NCBI RefSeq assembly: GCF_014698305.1 | Contig: NZ_JACJST010000003.1 | Location: 124,001-188,000 of the forward strand | DNA length: 64,000 nt | Direction of reading: 5' to 3' | Source of the DNA: Anabaena lutea FACHB-196 | GTDB lineage: Bacteria > Cyanobacteriota > Cyanobacteriia > Cyanobacteriales > Nostocaceae | Shown: positions 18,819-28,599 of the stretch, in pieces | Numbering within the stretch: the stretch's first letter is position 1 | How the letters are laid out: each line of letters begins with the position of its first letter | Position numbers and translations under genes: made by a program | Notes under the pieces: model-generated | Told to the model about the DNA's origin: nothing | The model's database searches: none | What the model saw: the letters and a program-made list of their open reading frames with translations, nothing else

Positions 18819-19478
18819 TTAAGAATCTTCTGAATAGGAATTCCAACCTTGAATTTCTACAACTTGTTGAATTTCTGCTTCTAATTCTTGAAAAGCAGAT
18901 AAAGCCCGTAGAGGAGAAAAATCATCTATTAAGTCTGCTAAACGGTGAATACGTTCGTTTACCCGAAATTTATCGAGTCTACGACCATTAAGACCACTAG
19001 CTTCTCGTAATAGTTGATAAAGAACTTCTTTAGGGTCAGATAGTTGTTCAACTGTATGAATATTTGGTAATTGTAATGTCTGACGACCACGAGGATTATC
19101 CGCAGCTTCTCGTAGTCTTAAGTTGTCAAATAACAGCCATGCTTCTAACATCCGAACTGGAATAACACAAACATGAACTGGGATTATCACAGATTTTTGA
19201 ACTTCTTCTAATGCTTTCTCAATTTCAATTACACGGTTTTGACGTGGTTCTCTTTCTGCGTCTCTATGAATAAATAAAAGGTCACAATGATAGAGTTCTA
19301 GGCTTTTGCTAATTTTTTGTGATAGAGTTTTTGGAACTTCACGTAAGCGTCCTAAATCAGCCCATTGTGGTTGAATAGCACAATTAACCTGATTTTCTCG
19401 TAATAGCCAGGTGAGGATAGGCATCAATGCTTTGTCTGAACTGCCATCTGATAGTAAAGTGTAGACAAGTTCTTTCAT
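18819..19478 (-). CDS. TOPRIM/DUF4276-like protein, partner of the adjacent ATPase (pair 1)
   Basis: 219 residues. It opens with a strand and an acidic motif (LVYTLLSDGSSDKALMPILTWLL), followed by LLFIHRDAE near residue 70 and VCVIPVRMLEAWLL. This pattern of S-D-G-x-S/T-D then hhhh-x-D-x-E resembles DUF4276 proteins, a TOPRIM-type nuclease-like fold. It starts 2 bases after the stop of the ATPase gene, so the two are co-translated. ATPase plus TOPRIM pairs (OLD/Gabija/PARIS-like logic) are recurrent anti-phage modules; a defence role here is inference. A second, diverged pair lies on the other side of mfd. Confidence 0.75.
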   Translation of the reverse strand: MKELVYTLLSDGSSDKALMPILTWLLRENQVNCAIQPQWADLGRLREVPKTLSQKISKSLELYHCDLLFIHRDAEREPRQNRVIEIEKALEEVQKSVIIPVHVCVIPVRMLEAWLLFDNLRLREAADNPRGRQTLQLPNIHTVEQLSDPKEVLYQLLREASGLNGRRLDKFRVNERIHRLADLIDDFSPLRALSAFQELEAEIQQVVEIQGWNSYSEDS

Positions 19479-19480
19479 AC

Positions 19481-20956
19481 CTATTCAGTCAGAGAACCAA
19501 GAATTAGAAATTGAAGGTCAGGTCTATCTACAACTCGGTGTTGATTGGGTTCTGATTCGTCCATTACTACTGGATTTAAGTAATCAAGAAGTTTACCTTT
19601 AGAAACAACATTTACTCCTTCAGGAGATTTTTCTCGCCACGTATCTGGTAAACAACCAAAAGACAACCTTTTAAACCGTTTTCCTGAACTTACCGTTTCC
19701 TTTAATTCAGCAACTAATAGACTATCATCAGGTATTTGCATAACGACAGCAGGTGAATGAGTATTGATGATTACTTGACGCAATGGATTATCTATATCAA
19801 TGGGATAATTAACATCAGTTGCAATATCTTGAAGTAATTGGAGTATTTTGGGAATACGTGCTGGATGAATGCCATTTTCCGGTTCTTCCAAACACAAAAG
19901 ACCTTTTGCTTCTGGGTCTAATGCCAAAATTGCTAAAGCTAAAAAACGCAAAGTTCCATCTGATAGCGCCCTTGCTGGATGTGATGTACCATCTCTATTA
20001 GTAACTATTAATGTTAGAAGTTGGCGTTTTTCATCCCGATCAATCTTGACTTCACCTACATCATTAATTAGTTCTGCCAAACGATTAGCGACTTGGCTGT
20101 AAACTTGTGATTCTGCTTCATCTTCCGTAAGTTCATTTTTTGAATAATTTTTATTTAACCTTGCTAAATGATAAAGTGTAGCAGCTAGATGAGAACCATC
20201 CATATCTAATTTTGTCGGTGATGTAAATTCATCTGGCTGACGTAGTGCTGAAGGTTCTAATTGTAGTAGCCGCCAAGATTGCATTTCTCTTCGTGCTAGT
20301 AAAACTGTAGGACTTTCAGCAGCATTAGCTACAGAAAGTACAGTTCGGGGAAGATGTTCAGCTAGTCGAGATAGAGGTTTTCCTTTAACACCATCTTGAT
20401 GTAGTTTAATGATGGTTTTTTCTTTATCAACTTCAGTAGAAATAAATGGTGAAGTGCGTTTTCCTTTAACTGCGGATTTACGCCAATTAACACTGTGAGT
20501 AAACAATAAGTTTTTCTTGGCATCACCAAGATTTATGTGAACTAACTCCTCTTTAATAATTTCTAGTGAACCTAAAGACCGCAAGCTATCATCTGAACGG
20601 TAAGCAAGAGTTATGGAGTAGCGAAGAAAGGTTATACTAGCTTTTGCCTGTTGACCCAAATCATCTACACCTTCGGCAGGTATAATCATTTCTGCCTCAA
20701 AGGACATTTCATTTGCATATTCATCACCAAAGCGGTGAAATAGACTACGTACATCAGCGGTTCGTCCCTTTTCATCTCGCACAGATAAGGCAGCATCAAT
20801 TAAAGGAAGGTCTGCGATCGCACTCAAAAATCTAATAGCATCAAATAAGTTAGATTTGCCAACTCCATTAGCACCTGCTACACAGGTAAATGAACCAAAT
20901 CGAACATCTACATCGACAAGGTTTTTAAAACCAGAAACTTTTAACCTGGTCAGCAT
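19481..20956 (-). CDS. SMC/OLD-like AAA ATPase (pair 1)
   Basis: 491 residues. It begins with RecF-like KVSGFKNLVDVDVRFGSFTCVAG. Walker A is GANGVGKS (residues 28-35), the ABC-type signature is ALSDGTLRFLALAILAL, and Walker B is GLLCLEEPENGIHP with the catalytic Glu. A His-switch follows in VIINTHSPAVVMQI. The domain order (split ATPase with a long insert from ~60 to 330) is that of AAA_21/AAA_15 proteins. It is predicted to sense DNA or a cell state and control its downstream TOPRIM-like partner. It is the promoter-proximal gene of a two-gene minus-strand operon. Confidence 0.88.
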   Translation of the reverse strand: MLTRLKVSGFKNLVDVDVRFGSFTCVAGANGVGKSNLFDAIRFLSAIADLPLIDAALSVRDEKGRTADVRSLFHRFGDEYANEMSFEAEMIIPAEGVDDLGQQAKASITFLRYSITLAYRSDDSLRSLGSLEIIKEELVHINLGDAKKNLLFTHSVNWRKSAVKGKRTSPFISTEVDKEKTIIKLHQDGVKGKPLSRLAEHLPRTVLSVANAAESPTVLLARREMQSWRLLQLEPSALRQPDEFTSPTKLDMDGSHLAATLYHLARLNKNYSKNELTEDEAESQVYSQVANRLAELINDVGEVKIDRDEKRQLLTLIVTNRDGTSHPARALSDGTLRFLALAILALDPEAKGLLCLEEPENGIHPARIPKILQLLQDIATDVNYPIDIDNPLRQVIINTHSPAVVMQIPDDSLLVAELKETVSSGKRFKRLSFGCLPDTWREKSPEGVNVVSKGKLLDYLNPVVMDESEPNQHRVVDRPDLQFLILGSLTE

Positions 20957-21068
20957 AATACTACGTAATAAAAGGTTAGTTAATAGATGAATGATAATGG
21001 TTCAGATCAGCAATCTTAACCCATTACCATATGCCTAACGGCAGGCTAACGCCAACACCTATCACTAA

Positions 21069-22379
21069 TTACCCATGATGATTCGTTTTTGGCACGACTA
21101 GTACTTTATCCACACGATTTCCATCCATGTCCATGACTTCAAAACGCATACCTTCCCATTCAAAATGGTCTGCGGCTGCGGGGATACGTCCTAAATGGGT
21201 GATCACAAGTCCACCTAATGTTTGATAACTACCTCTTTCGTCGGGTTCCAATTCGTCGAGATCGAAAAGTTCCAAAAACTCTTCTATAGGCAACATTCCA
21301 TCTACAAGCCAGGAACCATCTTCCCTTTGTACAGCTTCTGGTTGTTCCTGTCCTGGGCCTGCGGGTACATCACCGACGATTTCACTCATGATGTCATTGA
21401 GAGTGACTAAGCCTTGAATTACGCCATATTCATCGACTACTAGCGCCATGTGAGTGATAGTTTGTTTGAATAACTCTAAAACTTTTAACCCACGGGTGCT
21501 TTCGGGTACAAACACAGGCTGACGTAATCCTACTGTTAAGTCTAAAGGTTCACCCCGAAAACTGCGGGCTAATAAGTCGGTGACGGGAATTACACCCAGG
21601 ACATTATCAAGTCCTTCTTGACAAACTGGATACCGAGAATAGGCACTATCGACCATTTTCTGGCGGTTTTCTTCTGGGGCATCTTCTAAGTCTAGCCAGA
21701 CTATATCAGGACGTGGTGTCATTAAGTAACTGACAGGACGATCGCCTAAACGAAAAACTCGTTCTACCATATCCTGTTCGGCTTCCTCAAAGGTTCCGGC
21801 TTCTGTCCCTTGTTCTATTAAAATTTTGATTTCTTCTTCAGTTACTTGGGGTTCAGTAGAGGGTGTAATTCCCAATATTCGCAGTACCAAATCTGTAGAT
21901 GCACTCAAAAGATATACTATGGGTGAAGCTATACTTGCTAAAGCTCGCATGGGGACGGCGACAAGGGCGGCAATTTTTTCTGGGTTGTTTAATGCCAGCC
22001 GTTTGGGTACGAGTTCACCAACTATGAGCGAAAAATATGTAATCAGTAAGACGACTACACCAAAAGCGATCGCACCACTATAATTTGCTAAAACTGGGAC
22101 TAGCTTCACATACTCTTCTAGTCTTTTGGCAATGGTCGCACCGCCGAAGACACCATTGAGAATATTGATCAGTGTAATTCCCACCTGGACGATAGACAAG
22201 AAATGATTGGGCGAGTCTGCTAGTTTTAATGCAGCCCTGGCGTTGACATCTCCTTGATTAGCTAACTGTTGTAGTCTAACTTTTCGGGCTGAGACTACGG
22301 CCATTTCGGACATAGAAAATACGCCGTTGGCGAAAATTAGCACTAAAATGATTAAAATTTCAAAAGTGATGGAAGACAT
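21069..22379 (-). CDS. CNNM/CorC-type membrane protein with CBS pair (hemolysin family)
   Basis: 436 residues. Residues 1-~190 are a DUF21/CNNM membrane domain with about four hydrophobic segments (ILIILVLIFANGVFSMSEMAVVSARK start; YSGAIAFGVVVLLITYFSLIVGELVPKRLAL). Residues ~205-335 carry two CBS domains (VSYLMTPRPDIVWLDLEDAP; HMALVVDEYGVIQGLVTLND). The last ~80 residues form a CorC_HlyC domain (DGSWLVDGMLPIEEF...GGLVITHLGRIP). The family is involved in Mg2+/Co2+ or Na+ handling; the old hemolysin name is historical. Single-gene unit. Confidence 0.92.
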   Translation of the reverse strand: MSSITFEILIILVLIFANGVFSMSEMAVVSARKVRLQQLANQGDVNARAALKLADSPNHFLSIVQVGITLINILNGVFGGATIAKRLEEYVKLVPVLANYSGAIAFGVVVLLITYFSLIVGELVPKRLALNNPEKIAALVAVPMRALASIASPIVYLLSASTDLVLRILGITPSTEPQVTEEEIKILIEQGTEAGTFEEAEQDMVERVFRLGDRPVSYLMTPRPDIVWLDLEDAPEENRQKMVDSAYSRYPVCQEGLDNVLGVIPVTDLLARSFRGEPLDLTVGLRQPVFVPESTRGLKVLELFKQTITHMALVVDEYGVIQGLVTLNDIMSEIVGDVPAGPGQEQPEAVQREDGSWLVDGMLPIEEFLELFDLDELEPDERGSYQTLGGLVITHLGRIPAAADHFEWEGMRFEVMDMDGNRVDKVLVVPKTNHHG

Positions 22380-22697
22380 TGTTGATAATTGCCGTTAAAA
22401 AGAGCGAAGGTAGCTCAAACCCTAGTATCTAGTATTAAAGACGTTTCTATAAATGCTATGAGTATACATAAAGTAGTAGTTATGATTATGCCCTTTTATT
22501 CGCAAAGCGGCTGTTAACCCTTTTAGAATAGTTAACATAAACTTCTTATAGATTTTTTCATCCCCTAATACCGTTTTACTTTAAGGTTGATACAAATGGA
22601 CAGACGCTCTTACACGGGGACACGGGGACGCGGAGATTCATTTGTAGCGTTGATGAAGTGAATTGATATAACGACTTTCCAACTAAGCTAAGAATTT
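22380..22697. other. spacer between divergent CNNM gene and mfd
   Basis: 318 bases containing the promoters of both divergent genes and, at about 22612-22634, a CACGGGGA-type short tandem repeat related to that at 278-314. No gene seen. Confidence 0.6.
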
Positions 22698-25600
22698 ATG
22701 GCTTTTTCTTCTATTGTGCGTGCTTTGGCGCGATTGCCTCTCACAGCAGAACTAATTACTAAACTCAACAAACAACAGGAATTGCGGTTAAATGGCATTT
22801 CACGTCTACCGAAGGGGTTGGTAGCTTCAGCTTTAGCAACCCAGGAAGACAAGGATTTGTGTGTGGTCTGTGCCACTCTAGAGGAAGCTGGCCGGGTTTT
22901 CGCGCAAATGGAAGCAATGGGATGGAAAACTGTCCACTTTTACCCTACATCTGAAGCTTCTCCTTATGAACCTTTTGACCCAGAAAATGAACTAAGTTGG
23001 GGTCAAATGCAGGTTTTGGCTGATTTGGTCAGTAGGGGCGGGGAAACCAGGCAAAGTCCAAAAATGGCGATTATTGCGACTGTGGGCGCTTTACAGCCAC
23101 ATTTACCACCGCCAGCAGTGTTTAAATCTTTCTGTCTGACTTTGAAGAAGGGGCTGGAATTTGATTTAGATGCTTTTAGCAAAAAAATCACCATGCTGGG
23201 GTATGAACGAGTTCCGCTGGTGGAAACGGAAGGACAATGGAGTAGACGCGGGGATATTGTTGATGTGTTTCCGGTGTCCTCTGAGTTACCTGTGCGTTTG
23301 GATTGGTTTGGAGATGATATTGAACAAATTCGGGAATTTGACCCCTCTACTCAGCGTTCTGCACTGGATAGGATTAATGAAATAACTCTGACTCCTACTA
23401 GCTTTGCACCGATTATTTTAGACGCACTTAAAGATAGCGATGAATTCCAATCACTACATCCTGAATTAAATCCCGACTCGGTACTCGGTACTCAGCACTC
23501 TGGACTATTAGAAGGTAGTCGGCGATTTTTAGGCTTGGCTTTTGCAAAACCGGCTTCTCTGCTGGATTATTTACCAGAAAAGACTCTCGTTGCCATTGAC
23601 GAACCAGAACAATGTTATGCTCATAGCGATCGCTGGGTGGAAAATGCCCAAGAACAGTGGGAACTCTTAACCGGGAACGGAGAAAATGACCAATTACCCA
23701 AAATTCATAGTTCGTTTGATGAGTGCATAGCTGAAGCTGGCAATTTTAACAAGTTATATTTATCGGAATTGGCTGAAGAAAATGGTGGTCTCAATTTAGC
23801 GAGTAGACCTTTACCGGTGACACCTCACCAATTTGCCAAGTTAGCTGAGACAATTAGACTTGAGCGCGATCGCAATTTTTCGATTTGGTTACTTTCGGCT
23901 CAACCTTCCCGTTCGGTTTCTCTCCTCCAAGAACACGATTGTCCCGCGCAGTTTATCCCCAATCCCCGCGATTATCAAGCTATTGATAAACTGCAAATTA
24001 ATCATACACCTACCGCGCTTAAATATTCCGGTTTGGCAGAATTAGAAGGTTTTATTTTACCTTCTTTCCGTTTGGTTATTGTCACAGATAGAGAGTTTTA
24101 CGGACAACATTCTTTAGCTAATTTTGGCTATGTCCGTAAACGTCGTCAAGCTGCATCTAAACAAGTTGATCCCAACAAATTACGTCCAGGGGATTTTGTT
24201 GTACATCGTAGTCATGGAATTGGTAAATTTGTCAAGTTAGAAAGTTTGACAATTAATGATGAAACCCGTGATTATTTAGTTGTTCAATATGCCGATGGTT
24301 TGTTAAGAGTTGCTGCTGACCAAGTTGGTTCCTTGTCTCGTTTTCGCGTCAGTGGAGATAAAGCCCCGGAATTACATAAAATGACCGGAAAAGCTTGGGA
24401 TAATACGAAGAACAAAGTCCGTAAAGCGATTAAAAAACTAGCGGTAGACTTGTTAAAGTTGTATGCAGCGCGATCGCAACAACAAGGCTTTTCCTATCCC
24501 GCAGATATGCCTTGGCAGGAAGAAATGGAAGATTCTTTCCCCTATCAACCTACCACAGATCAGCTAAAAGCCGTACAAGATGTTAAACGGGATATGGAAA
24601 GCGAAAGACCGATGGATCGGTTAGTATGTGGTGATGTCGGTTTTGGGAAAACTGAAGTAGCAATTCGGGCTATTTTTAAAGCTGTCACCGCAGGAAAGCA
24701 AGTTGCACTTTTAGCCCCAACGACAATTTTAACTCAACAGCATTATCACACAATTAAAGAACGTTTTGCCCCTTATCCTGTAAATGTCGGTTTACTGAAT
24801 CGGTTCCGCAGTCCCGAAGAAAAACGCAATATTCAAAAGCGTCTGGCTACTGGAGAATTAGATATAGTTGTCGGTACACATCAATTATTAGGAAAAGGTG
24901 TGCAATTTAAAGATTTAGGACTTTTAGTAATTGACGAAGAACAAAGATTTGGAGTTAATCAAAAAGAAAAAATCAAAAGTCTCAAAACTCAAGTTGATGT
25001 TTTAACTCTTTCTGCAACTCCCATTCCCAGAACTTTATATATGTCTTTATCTGGAATTCGGGAAATGAGTTTAATTACAACTCCACCTCCCACCAGAAGA
25101 CCAATTCAAACTCATCTCGCACCTTTAAACCCGGAAATTGTCAGAAGTGCAATTCGTCAAGAATTAGATCGGGGTGGACAAGTATTTTATGTAGTTCCGC
25201 GAGTAGAAGGAATTGAAGAAACCACTGCAAATCTGCGGGAAATGGTTCCAGGAGGAAGATTTGCGATCGCACATGGTCAAATGGACGAAAGCGAGTTAGA
25301 ATCAACCATGCTCACTTTCGGAAATAATGATGCGGATATTCTTGTTTGTACAACAATTATTGAATCTGGTTTAGATATTCCGCGAGTCAACACCATCTTA
25401 ATTGAAGATGCTCATCGTTTTGGTTTATCTCAATTATATCAATTACGGGGACGGGTAGGACGTGCCGGCATTCAAGCTCACGCATGGTTATTTTATCCCA
25501 AACAAAGAGAATTATCCGATGCAGCCAGACAAAGATTAAGAGCAATTCAAGAATTTACCCAACTCGGTTCTGGATATCAATTAGCAATGCGAGATATGGA

Positions 25601-26195
25601 AATTCGCGGTGTGGGTAATTTGCTAGGTGCAGAACAATCTGGTCAAATGGACGCAATTGGCTTTGATTTGTACATGGAAATGTTAGAAGAAGCAATTCGA
25701 GAAATTAGAGGTCAAGAAATACCCAAAGTTGAAGATACTCAAATTGACCTTAATCTCACTGCATTTATTCCTTCAACCTACATTACCGATCTTGATCAAA
25801 AGATGAGTGCTTATCGCGCTGTAGCCACCGCAAAATCCAAATATGAATTAAAATTAATTGCTGCTGAATGGACTGATAGATATGGGACTATACCTGTGCC
25901 AGCAAATCAATTATTGCGAGTAATGGAATTAAAACAATTAGCCAAAAATCTGGGATTTAGTCGCATTAAACCAGAGAATAAACAGCACATTGTTTTAGAA
26001 ACTCCTATGGAAGAACCAGCTTGGAATCTGTTAGCAGAAAATTTAAAAGAAAGTATGCGTTCTCGTTTTGTTTATTCTCCTGGGAAGGTGACAGCAAGAG
26101 GTTTAGGAGTGTTTAAAGCTGAACAACAATTGCAGACTTTAATAGAGGCTTTCGGAAAAATGCAAGGTGCAATTTCTGAAGCTGCTTTGGTTTAA
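22698..26195 (+). CDS. mfd: transcription-repair coupling factor Mfd
   Basis: 1165 residues, full length. Removes RNA polymerase stalled at DNA lesions and recruits UvrA. UvrB-homology region: residues ~1-350 ([34 protein letters not shown]). RNA-polymerase interaction domain: ~490-560 ([17 protein letters not shown]). SF2 translocase: Walker [19 protein letters not shown] box [21 protein letters not shown], and the RecG-like [16 protein letters not shown] plus the TRG motif region. C-terminal TRCF domain: from ~1000. Near residues 260-270, the stretch SVLGTQHS is encoded by a tandem-repeat sequence usually seen in spacers (23475-23500). A strong terminator follows the gene. Confidence 0.97.
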   Translation: MAFSSIVRALARLPLTAELITKLNKQQELRLNGISRLPKGLVASALATQEDKDLCVVCATLEEAGRVFAQMEAMGWKTVHFYPTSEASPYEPFDPENELSWGQMQVLADLVSRGGETRQSPKMAIIATVGALQPHLPPPAVFKSFCLTLKKGLEFDLDAFSKKITMLGYERVPLVETEGQWSRRGDIVDVFPVSSELPVRLDWFGDDIEQIREFDPSTQRSALDRINEITLTPTSFAPIILDALKDSDEFQSLHPELNPDSVLGTQHSGLLEGSRRFLGLAFAKPASLLDYLPEKTLVAIDEPEQCYAHSDRWVENAQEQWELLTGNGENDQLPKIHSSFDECIAEAGNFNKLYLSELAEENGGLNLASRPLPVTPHQFAKLAETIRLERDRNFSIWLLSAQPSRSVSLLQEHDCPAQFIPNPRDYQAIDKLQINHTPTALKYSGLAELEGFILPSFRLVIVTDREFYGQHSLANFGYVRKRRQAASKQVDPNKLRPGDFVVHRSHGIGKFVKLESLTINDETRDYLVVQYADGLLRVAADQVGSLSRFRVSGDKAPELHKMTGKAWDNTKNKVRKAIKKLAVDLLKLYAARSQQQGFSYPADMPWQEEMEDSFPYQPTTDQLKAVQDVKRDMESERPMDRLVCGDVGFGKTEVAIRAIFKAVTAGKQVALLAPTTILTQQHYHTIKERFAPYPVNVGLLNRFRSPEEKRNIQKRLATGELDIVVGTHQLLGKGVQFKDLGLLVIDEEQRFGVNQKEKIKSLKTQVDVLTLSATPIPRTLYMSLSGIREMSLITTPPPTRRPIQTHLAPLNPEIVRSAIRQELDRGGQVFYVVPRVEGIEETTANLREMVPGGRFAIAHGQMDESELESTMLTFGNNDADILVCTTIIESGLDIPRVNTILIEDAHRFGLSQLYQLRGRVGRAGIQAHAWLFYPKQRELSDAARQRLRAIQEFTQLGSGYQLAMRDMEIRGVGNLLGAEQSGQMDAIGFDLYMEMLEEAIREIRGQEIPKVEDTQIDLNLTAFIPSTYITDLDQKMSAYRAVATAKSKYELKLIAAEWTDRYGTIPVPANQLLRVMELKQLAKNLGFSRIKPENKQHIVLETPMEEPAWNLLAENLKESMRSRFVYSPGKVTARGLGVFKAEQQLQTLIEAFGKMQGAISEAALV
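23475..23500. repeat. ACTCGGTACTC tandem repeat within mfd
   Basis: The sequence repeats ACTCGGT twice and ends ACTCAGCACTC. Arrays of GGTACTCAGCACTC type are familiar spacer repeats in Nostocales. Here one lies in frame in the UvrB-like region of mfd and adds residues DSVLGTQHS to a surface stretch. Confidence 0.7.
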
Positions 26196-26203
26196 TTTCG
26201 TAG

Positions 26204-26228
26204 GGTGGGCAATGCCCACCATTTTTTT
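26204..26228 (+). terminator. rho-independent terminator of mfd
   Basis: Perfect 7-base stem GGTGGGC/GCCCACC with a three-base loop AAT, followed one base later by seven Ts (26222-26228), starting 8 bases after the mfd stop codon. Confidence 0.88.
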
Positions 26229-26422
26229 AATTAACCGATTAAATTCTCATGTAGAATAGAATAATAGCTTACAGCGATTTTCGGGTAAATGAACTACATT
26301 TTTTTGTCTCACGCAGAGGCGCAAAGAGGAATCAAGAGTATGGTCTAAATACATGAAAATTGCTGTTAATTAGTATTAATTAAATAGTAGGGTAAGAATG
26401 ATAATATTTTTTGGAGGTTACA

Positions 26423-27700
26423 ATGTTTAGACAAGTTACTTTAGAGAATTTTAGAACTCACAAATTAACAACCATAGAATTATATCCAGTAACTTTGTTA
26501 ATTGGGAATAATAATTCTGGTAAAACAAACCTTCTAGCAGGAATACAACATTTTTCTAATCTTGTCGGAAGAGGACATTCTGATCATGATTTTAGATCAG
26601 TGAGTGCTGTGGAAGATTTATATCCACATAAATACAGGCTTGCGAAAAATGAAGAACCGATGTCATTTTCAATTTTATGGAACAATGAAGATGGAGAAAT
26701 TAATTATAAAATAGAAATATATGAAAATGATAATTTTAGAGGTTATGCTAGTTGTAAGGAAAAAATAATTGTGAAATTAGCTAATAGTCAAATACCTCAA
26801 GAAATTACTAGTGGTTATAATCAGCCTACAGATATCTTAGAATTAAGACAAAAAATCCAATCATACTCGTCTTTACAAGAAAAAATAAAAGAAATATGCG
26901 AATCATTTTTTGCTAATTTTGCCAGTACATTTAGTTATCATTTTCAACCTACGTTCCTCAAAGGAAGAATTAAAGACAATCAAAATGAATATGAAAAAAA
27001 AGATAATGAAATAAATCATATTTTTGAAAATTTGGGAATTAAAATACCAGCAGATTTGGGAGAAAGAGGAGAGAACTTTCAATCAATTCTCCGTCATGTA
27101 AAAGAAAAAGAACAACGGATATTTTCATCATTTATTGCAAAAATGAGGACTGTTGATACAAGTTTTATTGGAGTTCGTTATGACTCAACTCGTTTCAGTC
27201 TAATTTGGGAATTTGATTTGGGACGTAAGGGTACTATTGAAGAATTTATGCCAGATGTTGTATCAGATGGCTTTATGAAAATTGCTGCAATAAGTTTGCT
27301 TGCATCATTGCGAAGACCACCTGCTTTAATCATGTTAGAAGAAATAGAAAATGGTATTAATCCAGGTAATATACAACAACTGATGAATTGGATTTGGCAA
27401 GCAACATCACCTAGTCAAGATGGTTTTACAACATCACAATTTATCTTAACTTCCCACAGTCCCTCTGTTCTAAGAGAATTTAATCAACATCCTGATCATG
27501 TTTATACAGTCCGTTTAGATAAACGTAGTCGTCAAAGCGATGTCAGAAACTTAAATACTGCACTTGATACCCTGGTGGGAATTGGAGCAATTAAAGATGA
27601 TGAAGTAGAATATGAAACTGAAGAAAACACAGGTAAACAGTTAATAAAAATACCGAAATATCAGTTAGCCGAACTTTGGTACTCAGGGACAATTGGGTAA
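26423..27700 (+). CDS. OLD/AAA_15-like ATPase (pair 2)
   Basis: 425 residues from the ATG at 26423, which has GGAGG at 26413-26417; the in-frame TTG at 26411 lies before that site and is rejected. It starts FRQVTLENFRTHKLTTIEL with Walker A GNNNSGKT (residues 28-35), signature-like DVVSDGFMKIAAISLLASL, Walker B PALIMLEEIENGINPG, and H-loop FILTSHSPSVLREF. The insert region (~100-260) is Lys/Glu/Asn-rich. The gene is strongly AT-rich relative to mfd. It forms a two-gene unit with the next gene (6-base gap). It resembles pair 1 in architecture but not closely in sequence, so it is an independent module rather than a duplicate. Confidence 0.85.
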   Translation: MFRQVTLENFRTHKLTTIELYPVTLLIGNNNSGKTNLLAGIQHFSNLVGRGHSDHDFRSVSAVEDLYPHKYRLAKNEEPMSFSILWNNEDGEINYKIEIYENDNFRGYASCKEKIIVKLANSQIPQEITSGYNQPTDILELRQKIQSYSSLQEKIKEICESFFANFASTFSYHFQPTFLKGRIKDNQNEYEKKDNEINHIFENLGIKIPADLGERGENFQSILRHVKEKEQRIFSSFIAKMRTVDTSFIGVRYDSTRFSLIWEFDLGRKGTIEEFMPDVVSDGFMKIAAISLLASLRRPPALIMLEEIENGINPGNIQQLMNWIWQATSPSQDGFTTSQFILTSHSPSVLREFNQHPDHVYTVRLDKRSRQSDVRNLNTALDTLVGIGAIKDDEVEYETEENTGKQLIKIPKYQLAELWYSGTIG

Positions 27701-27706
27701 AATATA

Positions 27707-28459
27707 ATGAATATTATTAATGTGGGAATCGTGGGAGACGGGCTAACTGACTATAAGGTTTTTGGTAAAATTGTCGAATGTATTCTGTTGGAAGAAACAT
27801 CAGAAAATATAAATATTAATGCCATACCACTGATTAGAAAAAATATTTTTGATCATGTTCAAAAATACAAAAATGCCTGTCGTAAAAATGCTGTTGAGCA
27901 TTATCTGCCAAGTGAAACAGCAATGCAACTAAGAGATAATATATGTGCTACAATACTCGCTGCCTGTGAAGAGTTTAATGATAATGTAGAAGTCTGCTAT
28001 AGCGATATTCTCTTAATAACTACTGATACCGAACATATTCTTAAAGATAAAAATCAATATTTTGATACTTGGGCAATCAGCTTATCACATATTTTGAGAG
28101 AATCAATTGAAAAATTTTATGCTATTCAAGCTAGAAATGGATATCCTAGAAAATATTTACCTATAATTATGCCTTTAGCAACATTTCCTTCAATAGAAGT
28201 TATTGTTGCTGCTGCAAAAGGGGAATTAAATAAAAATTATGGCAAAACTCCACGGGAGTGGAAAATCTTATTGTACAAAACCGAATATCCTCAAGACGAA
28301 GAAATAGAAAAACAAGCTCTGAATTACATCACACCAGATAGTATAGACAATATATTTAATGATTTACCTGAGTCAAGATTCTTTATTCAAACATTATCCT
28401 TGGGATTAAAACGTTGTTTTTTAACTGGTAAATCTAATTGTGAAAAATACATCAACTAA
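27707..28459 (+). CDS. TOPRIM-like partner protein (pair 2)
   Basis: 250 residues. It opens IINVGIVGDGLTDYKVFGKIVECIL and later has DILLITTDTEHI. The GDG-x-T-D motif followed by a strand with D-T-E parallels the SDG-x-S-D and HRDAE motifs of the pair-1 partner, suggesting the same TOPRIM-like fold with acidic metal-binding residues. PLATFPSIEVIVAAAKG in the middle resembles the conserved helix that follows in DUF4276-type proteins. It begins 6 bases after the ATPase stop. Sequence similarity to any named family is too weak for me to assign one; a nuclease or effector role is inference. Confidence 0.65.
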   Translation: MNIINVGIVGDGLTDYKVFGKIVECILLEETSENININAIPLIRKNIFDHVQKYKNACRKNAVEHYLPSETAMQLRDNICATILAACEEFNDNVEVCYSDILLITTDTEHILKDKNQYFDTWAISLSHILRESIEKFYAIQARNGYPRKYLPIIMPLATFPSIEVIVAAAKGELNKNYGKTPREWKILLYKTEYPQDEEIEKQALNYITPDSIDNIFNDLPESRFFIQTLSLGLKRCFLTGKSNCEKYIN

Positions 28460-28510
28460 AATAACACTATCATCTGTATTTCCTACATGAAAATTGCAGA
28501 ATTAACTGAA

Positions 28511-28535
28511 GACGATATATAGTAGTTATATCGTC
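28511..28535. terminator. hairpin between convergent genes
   Basis: GACGATATA, 7-base loop, TATATCGTC: a perfect 9-base stem midway between the stop of the pair-2 partner gene and the stop of the convergent gene at 28600. There is no T-run directly after it, so it may act weakly in both directions or be an RNA 3' end. Confidence 0.5.
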
Positions 28536-28599
28536 AGAACATTTATTTCATGAATATCCATATCTATCTAAATATTGATCAAATTAAATATCCTCACGT

